NCBI GenBank assembly: GCA_965242665.1
Contig: OZ251484.1
Location: 1,364,001-1,428,000 of the forward strand
DNA length: 64,000 nt
DNA from: VXLM01 sp965242665
Lineage (GTDB): Bacteria; Chloroflexota; Dehalococcoidia; Lucifugimonadales; VXLM01
Reading direction: 5' to 3'
Shown one piece after another: positions 17,108 to 25,083 of the stretch. Every line of letters starts with the position of its first letter. Within the stretch, counting starts at the first letter, position 1. The notes under the pieces were generated by a model. That model was not told the DNA's origin. It did no database searches and saw nothing but the letters and a program-made list of their open reading frames with translations. Made by a program: the position numbers and the translations under genes.

Positions 17108-18835
17108 CTACGGGGTTCGGTATCCCATATCCTTGTACATCTCCACCGAGTATCGGTTGAGTGCAGCCTCGTATGCCATCGACAAGTCGACCAACTCGTC
17201 CGTCGTATTCACCAACATCTCCCCGGCGTCGGCTATCTCCTCCCGATACTCTCGGAGGTAAATACCACGGTTGCTCTTTTGTATATTGTGCTTAGGACAC
17301 ATCGGCGCGCGGTTCGGTATCTGATTCGACCCGCCCTTTGACCCCGGGTCTGTATGGTCTAGATGAAAGTTGTTCGTCGTCCGAACGATGCTTCCGTCCG
17401 GCATCCTATTGGCGAACCCGCAGCACCAGGCCATGTATCCAGACAATTCAAGTAGGAACTCCAACATCTCCTTCTCTGGAATGATGCTGGCAGGTTTCTT
17501 GAACTTAGGCGGCTGTAGAGTCGCGGTGCGTATCGGCTCTGGGCTCTCGTCCGTCCGCACTGGCAAGTCCTTGGGGGAGCGAACGGTGACATCGGCATCT
17601 GCGATCAGCGGGGGTTCGTCCCCCTGCTGCTCCCCGTTGACCGCGTATCGGAACTTTGCGAACTGGCGGCGGAGCACGGTGAGGGCGCGCGGAGACATGT
17701 CGCAAGCTATCCACTGTCGCCCGTTGCGCTCCGCGGCGACCGGTACATAGGCACAGCCCGCGAAGCAGTCGAGCACGATGTCGCCTGGGTTGGTGCTTGC
17801 CTTGACGATGCGCTCCGCAAGCGCAACCGGCTTTTGCGTCGGATAGCCAGTGCGCTCCTTGGCAGTGTTACCGACTCGGAGAACGTCCGTCCAAATTGAC
17901 TGCGCCTTCTGTCCGGCCTCCGCCTCATCCAAGTACCGAATATGGCCTCGTAACAACGGGCGGCCTTCCTTGTCAGTCTTGATACGTCCTGCCGCCCACA
18001 ACTCCTCCAACTTTTCATAGCTGTATCGCCAACCATTCTTTGGCGTTGTGCCTCTCCACTCGAACATACGAGCAGGCGTGGGGGAAGGGGCAGTCATATC
18101 GTTGGTCTTGTAGAGCCGTCCGTCCGCATCGCGTCGATACTCCTTCATCTCTACATCACTGCGTCGATGATAGACCTGATTCCACGTCGCGTCGTCCGAC
18201 TTCACATAGAAGAGAATATAGTCGGCAATCGCGCCGTATTTCTTCGTCACTGCATTGTTGGACGTTTGTCGCTTCCACACGATTTCATTCCGAAAGTTCT
18301 CTCGCCCGAAGATGCCGTCCATGAGTGCTTTCAGGTAGTGAGAGGCGGTCGGGTCGCAGTGCAGATACAGGCTGCCCGTCGGCTTCAACACGCGGTGCAT
18401 CTCGACCAAACGAATGGCCATGTACGTCAGATAGGCTGCGGTGTCTTCCCCGTGGGTATAGCGGGTTGCCTTGATCACGCGGTTTAGTGGTTTGTACTTT
18501 CTCTTGATTTTCTGGAGCCATTCCTCATGGACGTCGTCTTCCCAGCGCCAGATGTCCTGAAACTTCGCCAATCCGTTCTCGCCGTCCGGCCACTCGATGC
18601 CCGCGTCCGCCGCTTCCGCGCGATTCCGGATCCCCCAATCCGCCAGGGTCGCCAGTTCCAGCTCTCGCTCTTCATCGGACAGCGGGGGCCGGAGTGCGCC
18701 GACCCACGTCTGGTTCTTGGCGAACGGCGGATCGATGCAGATGAGGTCGATGCTCTCGTTGTCGAGCTGATCGAGAAGGTTGAGGTTGTCCGCAATGAAG
18801 AGGGTGCGGTTGAGTGATGCGGTGTTCTTGGTCAT
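17108..18835 (-). CDS. DNA methyltransferase-HNH fusion, copy A (beta-class N6-adenine type)
   Basis: A 575-residue fusion. The N-terminal part is a beta-class DNA methyltransferase: catalytic motif IV DPPF at residues 35-38, a variable segment at about 188-327, then TGYPTQKPVALAERI and the SAM-binding motif LDCFAGCAYVP at about 355-364. The C-terminal part is an HNH-type nuclease fold: CC at 471-472, HLDHTDPGSKGG at 491-502, then N508 and CPKHN at 513-517. No separate restriction gene is adjacent, so methylation and cutting may sit in one chain. A second copy at 30297-31883 is nearly identical outside the variable segment, which is the expected target-recognition region. The start ATG at 18835 is preceded by a strong promoter at 19032-19004. 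Confidence 0.87.
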   Translation of the reverse strand: MTKNTASLNRTLFIADNLNLLDQLDNESIDLICIDPPFAKNQTWVGALRPPLSDEERELELATLADWGIRNRAEAADAGIEWPDGENGLAKFQDIWRWEDDVHEEWLQKIKRKYKPLNRVIKATRYTHGEDTAAYLTYMAIRLVEMHRVLKPTGSLYLHCDPTASHYLKALMDGIFGRENFRNEIVWKRQTSNNAVTKKYGAIADYILFYVKSDDATWNQVYHRRSDVEMKEYRRDADGRLYKTNDMTAPSPTPARMFEWRGTTPKNGWRYSYEKLEELWAAGRIKTDKEGRPLLRGHIRYLDEAEAGQKAQSIWTDVLRVGNTAKERTGYPTQKPVALAERIVKASTNPGDIVLDCFAGCAYVPVAAERNGRQWIACDMSPRALTVLRRQFAKFRYAVNGEQQGDEPPLIADADVTVRSPKDLPVRTDESPEPIRTATLQPPKFKKPASIIPEKEMLEFLLELSGYMAWCCGFANRMPDGSIVRTTNNFHLDHTDPGSKGGSNQIPNRAPMCPKHNIQKSNRGIYLREYREEIADAGEMLVNTTDELVDLSMAYEAALNRYSVEMYKDMGYRTP

Positions 18836-19003
18836 CGGATGCTGCCTCTGCTCTTGCTCACGGCGCTGGTGGGTAGGTCGGACTCCTGGCCGCCCGGAAT
18901 TCTATCCTGTCCACATCGACAACGGAAGTGAAACCCAAGCGCAATCGGAGGGGCGGAGGGATGTGGGCGAGGGAAGGCTTGTCGCATGGGCATCATAGGC
19001 TTC

Positions 19004-19032
19004 ATGTTAGATTGTTTGTTCTTGCGTGTCAA
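19004..19032 (-). promoter_or_regulatory. Sigma-70 promoter for methyltransferase-HNH copy A
   Basis: Minus strand: TTGACA (19032-19027), 17-base spacer, TAACAT (19009-19004). The spacer and hexamers are nearly the same as those before the methylase-like gene at 59647. The remaining part of 18836-19179 shows no gene. Confidence 0.7.
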
Positions 19033-19179
19033 GTGTGCGTGAAGCGCGGTTTCGTTCGATTCATCAAGGTGGAGGCATCTTCATGGGTACTCCGCACGGT
19101 AGGTTCTGCAACGGGCTCCGAGGCGAGCATCCAGCGGTCTGCGTCCGGCGGGTATGGAACCTTGCGTCCCTTCGTCCTC

Positions 19180-19779
19180 CTAATTGTACTCATTCATCGC
19201 CCTTTCGATTCCTGTATCCAGCGCAGTTTCGACCGCCTCGACTGCTCGCGCGATTCCGGCGTCGATGGTCTTGCGCTCCCGCTCGGTCGGCCTTCCGAGG
19301 ACGTATTCTACGTCACCCGTCCGTCCCTCGGGTCGTCCGATGCCGACGCGCACGCGGGCGAACTCTTGGGTGCCTAGCGCGGCGATGATCGATTTCATGC
19401 CGTTGTGTCCGCCGTGGCTGCCGCCCGCGCGAATCCGCACTCTGCCAGAGGGCAGCGCCATGTCGTCGTAGACGACGATCACGTTCTCCGCCTTTGCGCG
19501 GTACCGCGTCAACAGCGACGTCACCGCTCGTCCGCTTTCGTTGACGTAGGTGCTCGGCTTGGCCAGCACGACACGGCGGCCGCGTATCTGTCCCTCCGCG
19601 GTATGAACGAGCCGATGCCTGCGCGCCGCTCCGAACTCATGCACTTCCGCGATCCTGTCCACGCATTGGAACCCCACGTTGTGACGGGTTCCCTCGTATT
19701 CGCGGCCCGGATTCCCGATACCCACGATGATCGTCGGCGTGGGCGAGCGGTCGGAGCGGCCTCCGACTCCGAATATCAT
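19180..19779 (-). CDS. pth: Peptidyl-tRNA hydrolase
   Basis: Recycles peptidyl-tRNA released from stalled ribosomes. The protein of 199 residues from the ATG at 19779 has the family's IIVGIGNPGREYEGTRHNVG opening with the catalytic His. It then has KPSTYVNESGRAV (Asn), VYDDMALPSGRVRIR (Asp) and GGSHGGHNGMKSII. The first 17 residues form a slightly extended N-terminus; the longer open frame up to 19923 has no family resemblance. It is divergent from the squalene/phytoene synthase gene, whose ATG at 19895 lies 115 bases away. Confidence 0.94.
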   Translation of the reverse strand: MIFGVGGRSDRSPTPTIIVGIGNPGREYEGTRHNVGFQCVDRIAEVHEFGAARRHRLVHTAEGQIRGRRVVLAKPSTYVNESGRAVTSLLTRYRAKAENVIVVYDDMALPSGRVRIRAGGSHGGHNGMKSIIAALGTQEFARVRVGIGRPEGRTGDVEYVLGRPTERERKTIDAGIARAVEAVETALDTGIERAMNEYN

Positions 19780-19894
19780 CTCGAACGTTCTCCGTATCAC
19801 CGCAGAGCGCCTTGCCGTGTGGGATGCCGCCGAGCGTCGGTTGACGCTTGACTCGATGGAAGCATACCATACCCACGCTCGCATCCGTGATCCC

Positions 19895-20932
19895 ATGACC
19901 GTATCGGACGACCAACGCTCCACCCTCCAACGTATGTCGAAGGGCGTCTCACGTTCCTTCTACCTCACCATCCGCGTCCTGCCGTCGTCCGTCCGATACC
20001 CTGTCCAGCTCGCCTATCTGCTGGCTCGCGCAGCGGATACCGTCGCGGACGCGGGGGCAGGTTGCGCCAGCAGTAGACTGGAGTATCTGCAACGCTTCCG
20101 CGTCCGCGCGTGCAGCCCGAGCGCTCCGATCCCCGTCCTCGCGAGCGGCCGCGCTTCCGTGCAGCAGGGTCCGGAGGCAGATCTGCTCGACCGGCTCTCG
20201 CTCCTGTTCGACCTGCTCGACCGGCTCCCTGGATCCGACCTGCAGAACGTCCGCAAGGTTGTGGAAACTCTGACGACGGGAATGGAACTCGACATCACCC
20301 GCTTCGGCGCTGAGGGCGCTCCCGCTGCCCTGGGTACAGTGGACGACCTTGACGAGTACGTCTACCGCGCCGCAGGGTGCGTCGGGGAGTTTTGGACGGA
20401 CATCCTGTTCTCGCATACGGACGGCTTGGAGGCTCTGGATAGGGACAGGATGGTTGGCCTCGGTATTCGATTCGGGAAGGCGCTGCAATTGACCAACATC
20501 CTGCGAGACGCTCTCGACGACCTGCGGATAGGCCGCTGCTATGTCCCCCTCGACATGCTCTCGTCTGTCGGGTTGACGCCGAGCGACTTGCTCGACCCCG
20601 CCTACGCTCCCAAAGCCAGGCCTCTGCTTGCGGCGATGATGCGTCTGGCACTCGACCACTACGGCGCGGCGGAGCAGTACATCTCGGCGGTGCCTGCGCG
20701 GCATCTGCGGCTGCGTCTGTCCATGATCTGGCCGGCACTCATCGGTCTGGCGACGCTGTCCAAGATAGCCCGCAACCCGCATTGGCCGAATCATTGCGCC
20801 CCTGCGAAGGTTTCGCGCCGTTGGGTCTATTGGATGATGCCCCGCTCGATTCCGTGTGCGTGGTCGAACGCCGTCCTCGCATACTGGGCGAGGCGTCTGG
20901 CGGCGGGAGTCGAAGCATCATTGCAACCGTGA
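19895..20932 (+). CDS. Squalene/phytoene synthase family protein
   Basis: A prenyl-transferring synthase of 345 residues from the ATG at 19895 (MTVSDDQRSTLQRMSKGVSR); an ATG at 19856 is an alternative. The two Asp-rich metal-diphosphate motifs are seen as LARAADTVAD (residues about 43-52) and TNILRDALDDLRIGRCYVP (residues about 198-216). SRSFYLTIRVLP matches the substrate-binding start of the family. It could make squalene for hopanoids or phytoene for carotenoids. No desaturase, cyclase or second synthase is nearby, so the product is open. Residues after about 300 are Trp- and Arg-rich and less conserved. Confidence 0.85.
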   Translation: MTVSDDQRSTLQRMSKGVSRSFYLTIRVLPSSVRYPVQLAYLLARAADTVADAGAGCASSRLEYLQRFRVRACSPSAPIPVLASGRASVQQGPEADLLDRLSLLFDLLDRLPGSDLQNVRKVVETLTTGMELDITRFGAEGAPAALGTVDDLDEYVYRAAGCVGEFWTDILFSHTDGLEALDRDRMVGLGIRFGKALQLTNILRDALDDLRIGRCYVPLDMLSSVGLTPSDLLDPAYAPKARPLLAAMMRLALDHYGAAEQYISAVPARHLRLRLSMIWPALIGLATLSKIARNPHWPNHCAPAKVSRRWVYWMMPRSIPCAWSNAVLAYWARRLAAGVEASLQP

Positions 20933-21104
20933 CCGGTATCCTATCCGATCTCTGCCGCCCCGTTCGATGTATCGCGGCGGGCTGCCCCAGACGGCCGATC
21001 CCCTCATGTCATTCCCGCATCTACTGCCGTCATTCCGTCGGCAGCGGGAATCTAGCGGTCTGCGTCCACCGGCATATTCATATGGGCACCTGCACCGCGA
21101 TACG
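20933..21104. other. Non-coding gap with a broken REP-like copy
   Basis: No gene is seen. At 21005-21053 CATTCCCGCATCTACTGCCG and ATTCCGTCGGCAGCGGGAAT form a degraded version of the dispersed palindrome. The words AGCGGTCTGCGTCC also occur at 19131-19144, upstream of pth. Confidence 0.5.
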
Positions 21105-21983
21105 TCAAACGGATTTCTTCTCGCTCAGATTGCCTCCGATCTTCTCAAACCTTGCTATGAGCTGTTCGGTGCGCAGACGGAGGGGTTCGTCGAGACGCGC
21201 TTGCGAGTAGTCGATGTATTCTTGTTTCGTGTCGATGCCTACGGCGCGGCGTCCCAGCGCAGCCGCTACTTTTGTGGTCTGCCCGGAGCCAACGAATGGG
21301 TCGAGAACGGTATCTCCGCGGTACGAATACAGTTTGATGAGTCGGTACGGTATTTCTTCTGGGAACGGGCACGGGTGGTCTATCAGTTTCGGGGGGACTG
21401 GCGCGATATGCCAAATGTTGTTCGCGGTGTCTCGTTTGAAGACGTCGTCTATCTCGAATTGGCTCGCTTCCCGTTGTCCGTCGATGTGTTGGTAGATCTT
21501 GGAGCCGGGCTTTCGGAACAGCAGGATGTACTCGGTCATGATGTTGGGATAGAAGTACCCGGGGTATGGGTTCTGAATGGCCGATCCGGCGCGTTTTACG
21601 CCGGCGGTGGTCTTGTGCCATATGATGTCTTGGTGGAACTCCCAGCCTGCGCTTGCCATGCGTACCGTCAGATCGAACGGAACGGGGATATGCCTGCCGT
21701 TCATGAGGACTGTGCCTATCACGATGGCGCAAAAGCCGCCCGGTTTGGTGACTCGGAAGACTTCGCCTAAGACCCGCGCCAATAGGTTCAGGTAGTCATC
21801 GTAATCGGCGAATCCCTCGCTGTATTGGCGGGTGCGGTACCAAGCTTCGCCATTGCCCGCTGCGTGGATGTCGTAGTCGATAGCGTTCCAATAGGGCGGA
21901 GACGTTACCGTGAGCGACACCGACGCCGGTTCCACCTCCGGCATTCGCTCGCTGCTGCGGCAATAGAACTTGTGCACGGTCAT
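21105..21983 (-). CDS. Solitary beta-class DNA methyltransferase (N4-cytosine/N6-adenine type)
   Basis: A 292-residue DNA methyltransferase with the catalytic motif TSPPYW at residues 28-33 and the SAM-binding motif DPFVGSGQT near residue 232, i.e. beta order (IV before I). The Ser-Pro-Pro-Tyr form is most common in N4-cytosine enzymes. The region between them (about 110-215) contains HKTTAGVKRAG and TEYILLFRKPG, standard for this family. No restriction gene lies beside it, so it may be an orphan regulator-type methylase or protect against one of the other nucleases in the window. The ATG at 21983 is isolated from its neighbours by about 100 bases on each side. Confidence 0.85.
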   Translation of the reverse strand: MTVHKFYCRSSERMPEVEPASVSLTVTSPPYWNAIDYDIHAAGNGEAWYRTRQYSEGFADYDDYLNLLARVLGEVFRVTKPGGFCAIVIGTVLMNGRHIPVPFDLTVRMASAGWEFHQDIIWHKTTAGVKRAGSAIQNPYPGYFYPNIMTEYILLFRKPGSKIYQHIDGQREASQFEIDDVFKRDTANNIWHIAPVPPKLIDHPCPFPEEIPYRLIKLYSYRGDTVLDPFVGSGQTTKVAAALGRRAVGIDTKQEYIDYSQARLDEPLRLRTEQLIARFEKIGGNLSEKKSV

Positions 21984-22089
21984 ATGGAACCCCGGGTTGT
22001 GCGCTCTGTGTATAGCGCTGCGGAGCGCAACGCTGGTATAGGCGCGGCCGCAGCGTGGTGCTTGCGGCTGCGCGTCGAATCCCGGCGCA

Positions 22090-23220
22090 TCAGTTCAAGA
22101 ACCTCGGTTTCTCGAACGTTCCCCCAACTATCGGCGCCGCGTCCAGTCCGAGCCATTCCTCGATGAGCTCTGCGTAGACGCCCCGAAAGTCCAAGTTTGG
22201 CACGGGATCGCCCTGCTCCAAGTCGTCGCGCGCGATGGAGGGATATTCGCTGTACTGTCCGCCGCGTACTGCATCGCCCAAGGCGAATACCGCACCCGCG
22301 GCTCCGTGGTCGGTGCCGGAGCCGTTATCATACGTTCGCCGTCCGAACTCCGAGAAGATGAGCATGACGACGTTATCCGCCGCGTCGTGGCTCCGCAGGT
22401 CGTCGAAGAAGTCCTGCACCGCCCTCGACATATCCGCCAGCAGCTTGTCGTGCATCCCCACTTGGTTCGAGTGGCTGTCGTAGCTGCCTTGGTCGACGTA
22501 GAAGACGCGGGCGCCGAGTTCCGCCAGGTGTACTTGCGCGATGCTGCGCAGCTTTCGTCCTATGGATGTTTCTGCGTATTCCACGCTGGACTCGTACCGT
22601 CGCGGCGCGGCCTTGAGGATGTCCGCCCCGGCGAGGGCGTCCAGCCCGGTTTGTCCCAAGAAGTCCATCACTGGCCCCGTCCCTACGGCGGGGCCGTACA
22701 ACCGCTTGTACCGTTCCAAGAGCCGCTCGCGTTGGTTTGCCTCCTGCACGTTCGTCATCAGGCCGTATGCGTCCAGATTGTCCACGCAAGCCACGGGCAC
22801 GCCGGGCACGGCCAGCGCGCGAAACATGCTCGGGCCCATGCTCACGGCGGTGACGACGTTCTCCTTGTGCGGGTCTATCTCTCGGACGACCTTGCCGAGC
22901 CACCCTTCCGTGCCGAGGGTGTCGGGTTCGCATGTGTGCCAAATGTCCATCGACCGGAAATGGGAGCGCGGCGAGTTGGCGTACCCTACCCCATGGATGA
23001 TCGCCAACTTTCCCTGGTCGTACTCGTCCTTGAACGCCCCAAGCTGCGGGTGCAGCCCAACCGTCGAGTCGATGGGGATGACGTCTTCCTCCGGAACGCC
23101 GACCGTCGACCTGTAGTCGTAGTACATGCCGTTGGCATACGGCACGACCGTGTTCAAGTAGTCATTCCCGCCCGTCATCTGAAGTACGACGAGCACCGGG
23201 TCTTTGCGAGTAGTCGTCAT
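22090..23220 (-). CDS. DUF1501 family protein
   Basis: A 376-residue member of DUF1501, a group in the alkaline phosphatase/sulfatase fold. It shows VLQMTGGNDYLNTVVPY, LHPQLGAFKDEYDQGKLAIIHGVGY, the RSHFRSMDIW block, DSHSNQVGMHDKLL and FSEFGRRTYDNGSGTDHGAAGAVF. The last two carry the metal-type His/Asp residues of the fold. Unlike many relatives it has no Tat signal, so it is predicted to be cytoplasmic. The frame is open to 23289 but the ATG at 23220 with GAGAGG just upstream is preferred. DUF1501 proteins often pair with DUF1800; no DUF1800 gene is present here. Confidence 0.86.
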   Translation of the reverse strand: MTTTRKDPVLVVLQMTGGNDYLNTVVPYANGMYYDYRSTVGVPEEDVIPIDSTVGLHPQLGAFKDEYDQGKLAIIHGVGYANSPRSHFRSMDIWHTCEPDTLGTEGWLGKVVREIDPHKENVVTAVSMGPSMFRALAVPGVPVACVDNLDAYGLMTNVQEANQRERLLERYKRLYGPAVGTGPVMDFLGQTGLDALAGADILKAAPRRYESSVEYAETSIGRKLRSIAQVHLAELGARVFYVDQGSYDSHSNQVGMHDKLLADMSRAVQDFFDDLRSHDAADNVVMLIFSEFGRRTYDNGSGTDHGAAGAVFALGDAVRGGQYSEYPSIARDDLEQGDPVPNLDFRGVYAELIEEWLGLDAAPIVGGTFEKPRFLN

Positions 23221-23319
23221 TTCGCCTCTCTCTATCGGGAATTGAAATCGCATTCGGTATTGATCAGTTATAGTTGATTCACTTTTCAACCCAAAGTCAA
23301 CACTACCGTCGCGTCCCCT

Positions 23320-24186
23320 TCAGTTCGTCTCTTCGTCGGCCTTTGCTAACAACAGAATGTTCGAGGCGGTCAAGTGAATCGCATATGCCGCGATGTGCTC
23401 TGGCACGTTGACTTCTTTGCTACCTTGCCCGTGTGCTGCCAGTTGATTGCGAGCAGTGGGAACACCGGACTCCAATGTACTTCTCAGTCCGGAGAAGTGC
23501 GACTGCATGAAGGATGAAATCAACCCGTGCTCAAATATAATCTTGATCAGTCGGCTGGCCGTATATTCCTCAGCATAACTCCATTTTCTCTTGTCACATA
23601 TTGCTTTCATACAACTCTCGAATGCCTTGAGGCACTCGTTCAAGCAATCTCCGTATCGCCTGGACCGATAATGGGCGTGCGCACTCAGAAATTCTGCATT
23701 TGCGCCTTCGTACATTTTGGCAGAGAGCATACTCATCGCTGGCTTCACTACTTCCGAGTGAATGAATTGAGAATCTACCCGAATGATCTGACCAGATTCG
23801 TACTGATAACCTACTCCATGTTCACGAAACCGGTAGTTTATTTCATTAATATCCTCGTGACTATTCAACCTATCGAGCTGCTGGCACAAAAGTTCAATAA
23901 CGTCAAGAGCTTTCTCTACATCCGAAACTGAGAGGAAGAAGTCTTGAACTGATTCGTTATATGCGTAGGCACGCGTTGGCCTAGTACTCAGTGTGAATAC
24001 CCCATACTCTCGGGAGAGAACTTTGTGAATACGTTCATACACATAATAATCACGATCGTTGGTGTCATTCAAAATTTGAGTAACTTGAACCCGTAGTTGG
24101 TGAGGGATGTTATCGTACTGGTATACATCGGGAACCTCACCACGGATCCGCTTCTGTCGCTTTGAGAAGATGTCAATAATGCTCAT
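23320..24186 (-). CDS. AbiJ-like abortive-infection protein with C-terminal HEPN-type domain
   Basis: A 288-residue protein of the STM4504/CBY_0614 type. The N-terminal third (MSIIDIFSKRQKRIRGEVPD, then YYVYERIHKVLSREYG) matches the AbiJ N-terminal domain. The C-terminal part has ALKAFESCMKAICDKRKW and the HEPN RNase signature Arg-Asn-x4-His in ARNQLAAHG. HEPN domains cut RNA, and such proteins stop phage spread by shutting down the infected cell. Base composition is clearly lower in GC than neighbouring genes, suggesting recent acquisition. No antitoxin or partner is adjacent, and the trigger is unknown. The ATG at 24186 follows a GAGGGG-like site. Confidence 0.75.
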   Translation of the reverse strand: MSIIDIFSKRQKRIRGEVPDVYQYDNIPHQLRVQVTQILNDTNDRDYYVYERIHKVLSREYGVFTLSTRPTRAYAYNESVQDFFLSVSDVEKALDVIELLCQQLDRLNSHEDINEINYRFREHGVGYQYESGQIIRVDSQFIHSEVVKPAMSMLSAKMYEGANAEFLSAHAHYRSRRYGDCLNECLKAFESCMKAICDKRKWSYAEEYTASRLIKIIFEHGLISSFMQSHFSGLRSTLESGVPTARNQLAAHGQGSKEVNVPEHIAAYAIHLTASNILLLAKADEETN

Positions 24187-24961
24187 GTTGCCCCTCCTAC
24201 TTCTGCGCTCAGTCTACGCGAATACCCAGTCCAGGGGAAGTCACGCCCGCAAGATACCCAGACAATGCCGCATCCCCGAAATTCTTTCCGTCCAGGCGCG
24301 CGCGCCTGCGCCTTCTGAAACGCTCCTTCCCTGGAGGCATAACGGTCTATGCCACTCGCTCTCACCTGGAATGCGCCCCTGCCCTCACCGTAGTTGCAAT
24401 GGGAGCATGTCTCTTCACAAGCGCCTGATTGGTTCCTATCTTATCCTCATACACCCAATATCTCAAGCCAAATCCCCACTTTCGCACGATCCGCTTCCTT
24501 GCACGGCGCATCATGCCTATCATGGGTTACCACAGAACGCAGTATACCACAGTCGCAACCGCCCCTCGCAAGCCCACTCCGTTTACTCCCCTGGTGCCCA
24601 TGCGGGGCTCCGATCTTCCGCGTGGTGGTTCGTGAGGCGAGTCAGGTTCGTTCCGTCTCGTCCAACTCCAACCTCGCTTCTCATGCGTACCCGTACATCA
24701 TACCGAAATCCTGCGCTCGTTGCATACGCCGTTCCACCCACAATGGCTCTTGTCGCGGCGGAGGTATTTCTGTGGATGCGCTGCGGACGTAGTGCGCTAG
24801 ATTCCCGCCTTCGCGGGAATGACGGAGACAGGTGTGGGAATGACGGAGGCGGGGGCAGGAATGATGTAGACGGGGGCGGAAGGCGGGGTTCTGTCTTCCT
24901 CCAGAATTTCCAATCGTGCTATCATAGATGGGGCATGACCCCCGACTCCATACGGATTTGC
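24187..24961. other. Gap without a recognisable gene; one REP palindrome
   Basis: Open frames here are short and show no protein-like composition. A perfect palindrome ATTCCCGCCTTCGCGGGAAT lies at 24801-24820 and is followed by several half-units GGAATGA(C/T)G. An extended -10-like TGCTATCAT at about 24928-24936 may serve the tRNA-Lys that follows. Confidence 0.6.
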
Positions 24962-25039
24962 GGGCCGGTAGCTCAGCCTGGTCAGAGCATCGGACTTTTA
25001 ATCCGAGTGTCCTGGGTTCGAATCCCAGCCGGCCTACCA
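24962..25039 (+). tRNA. tRNA-Lys(UUU)
   Basis: Cloverleaf with acceptor GGGCCGG/CCGGCCT (terminal G-U), D arm AGCTCAGCCTGGTCAGAGCA, anticodon loop CTTTTAA with anticodon TTT, T arm CTGGGTTCGAATCCCAG, discriminator A and encoded CCA at 25037-25039. Confidence 0.95.
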
Positions 25040-25083
25040 CTTCCGCTGTACGCGAAACGCGCTTGCGGAGATGCGCCCGCGTG

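Noticed and set aside
19026..19388. 120-codon plus-strand frame with a GGTGGAGG site at 19070
   Set aside because: It runs through the 3' end of pth in antisense and shows no family resemblance; the first 30 codons are possible but unsupported.
22306..23277. 323-codon plus-strand frame opposite the DUF1501 gene
   Set aside because: Antisense shadow with no recognisable domain.
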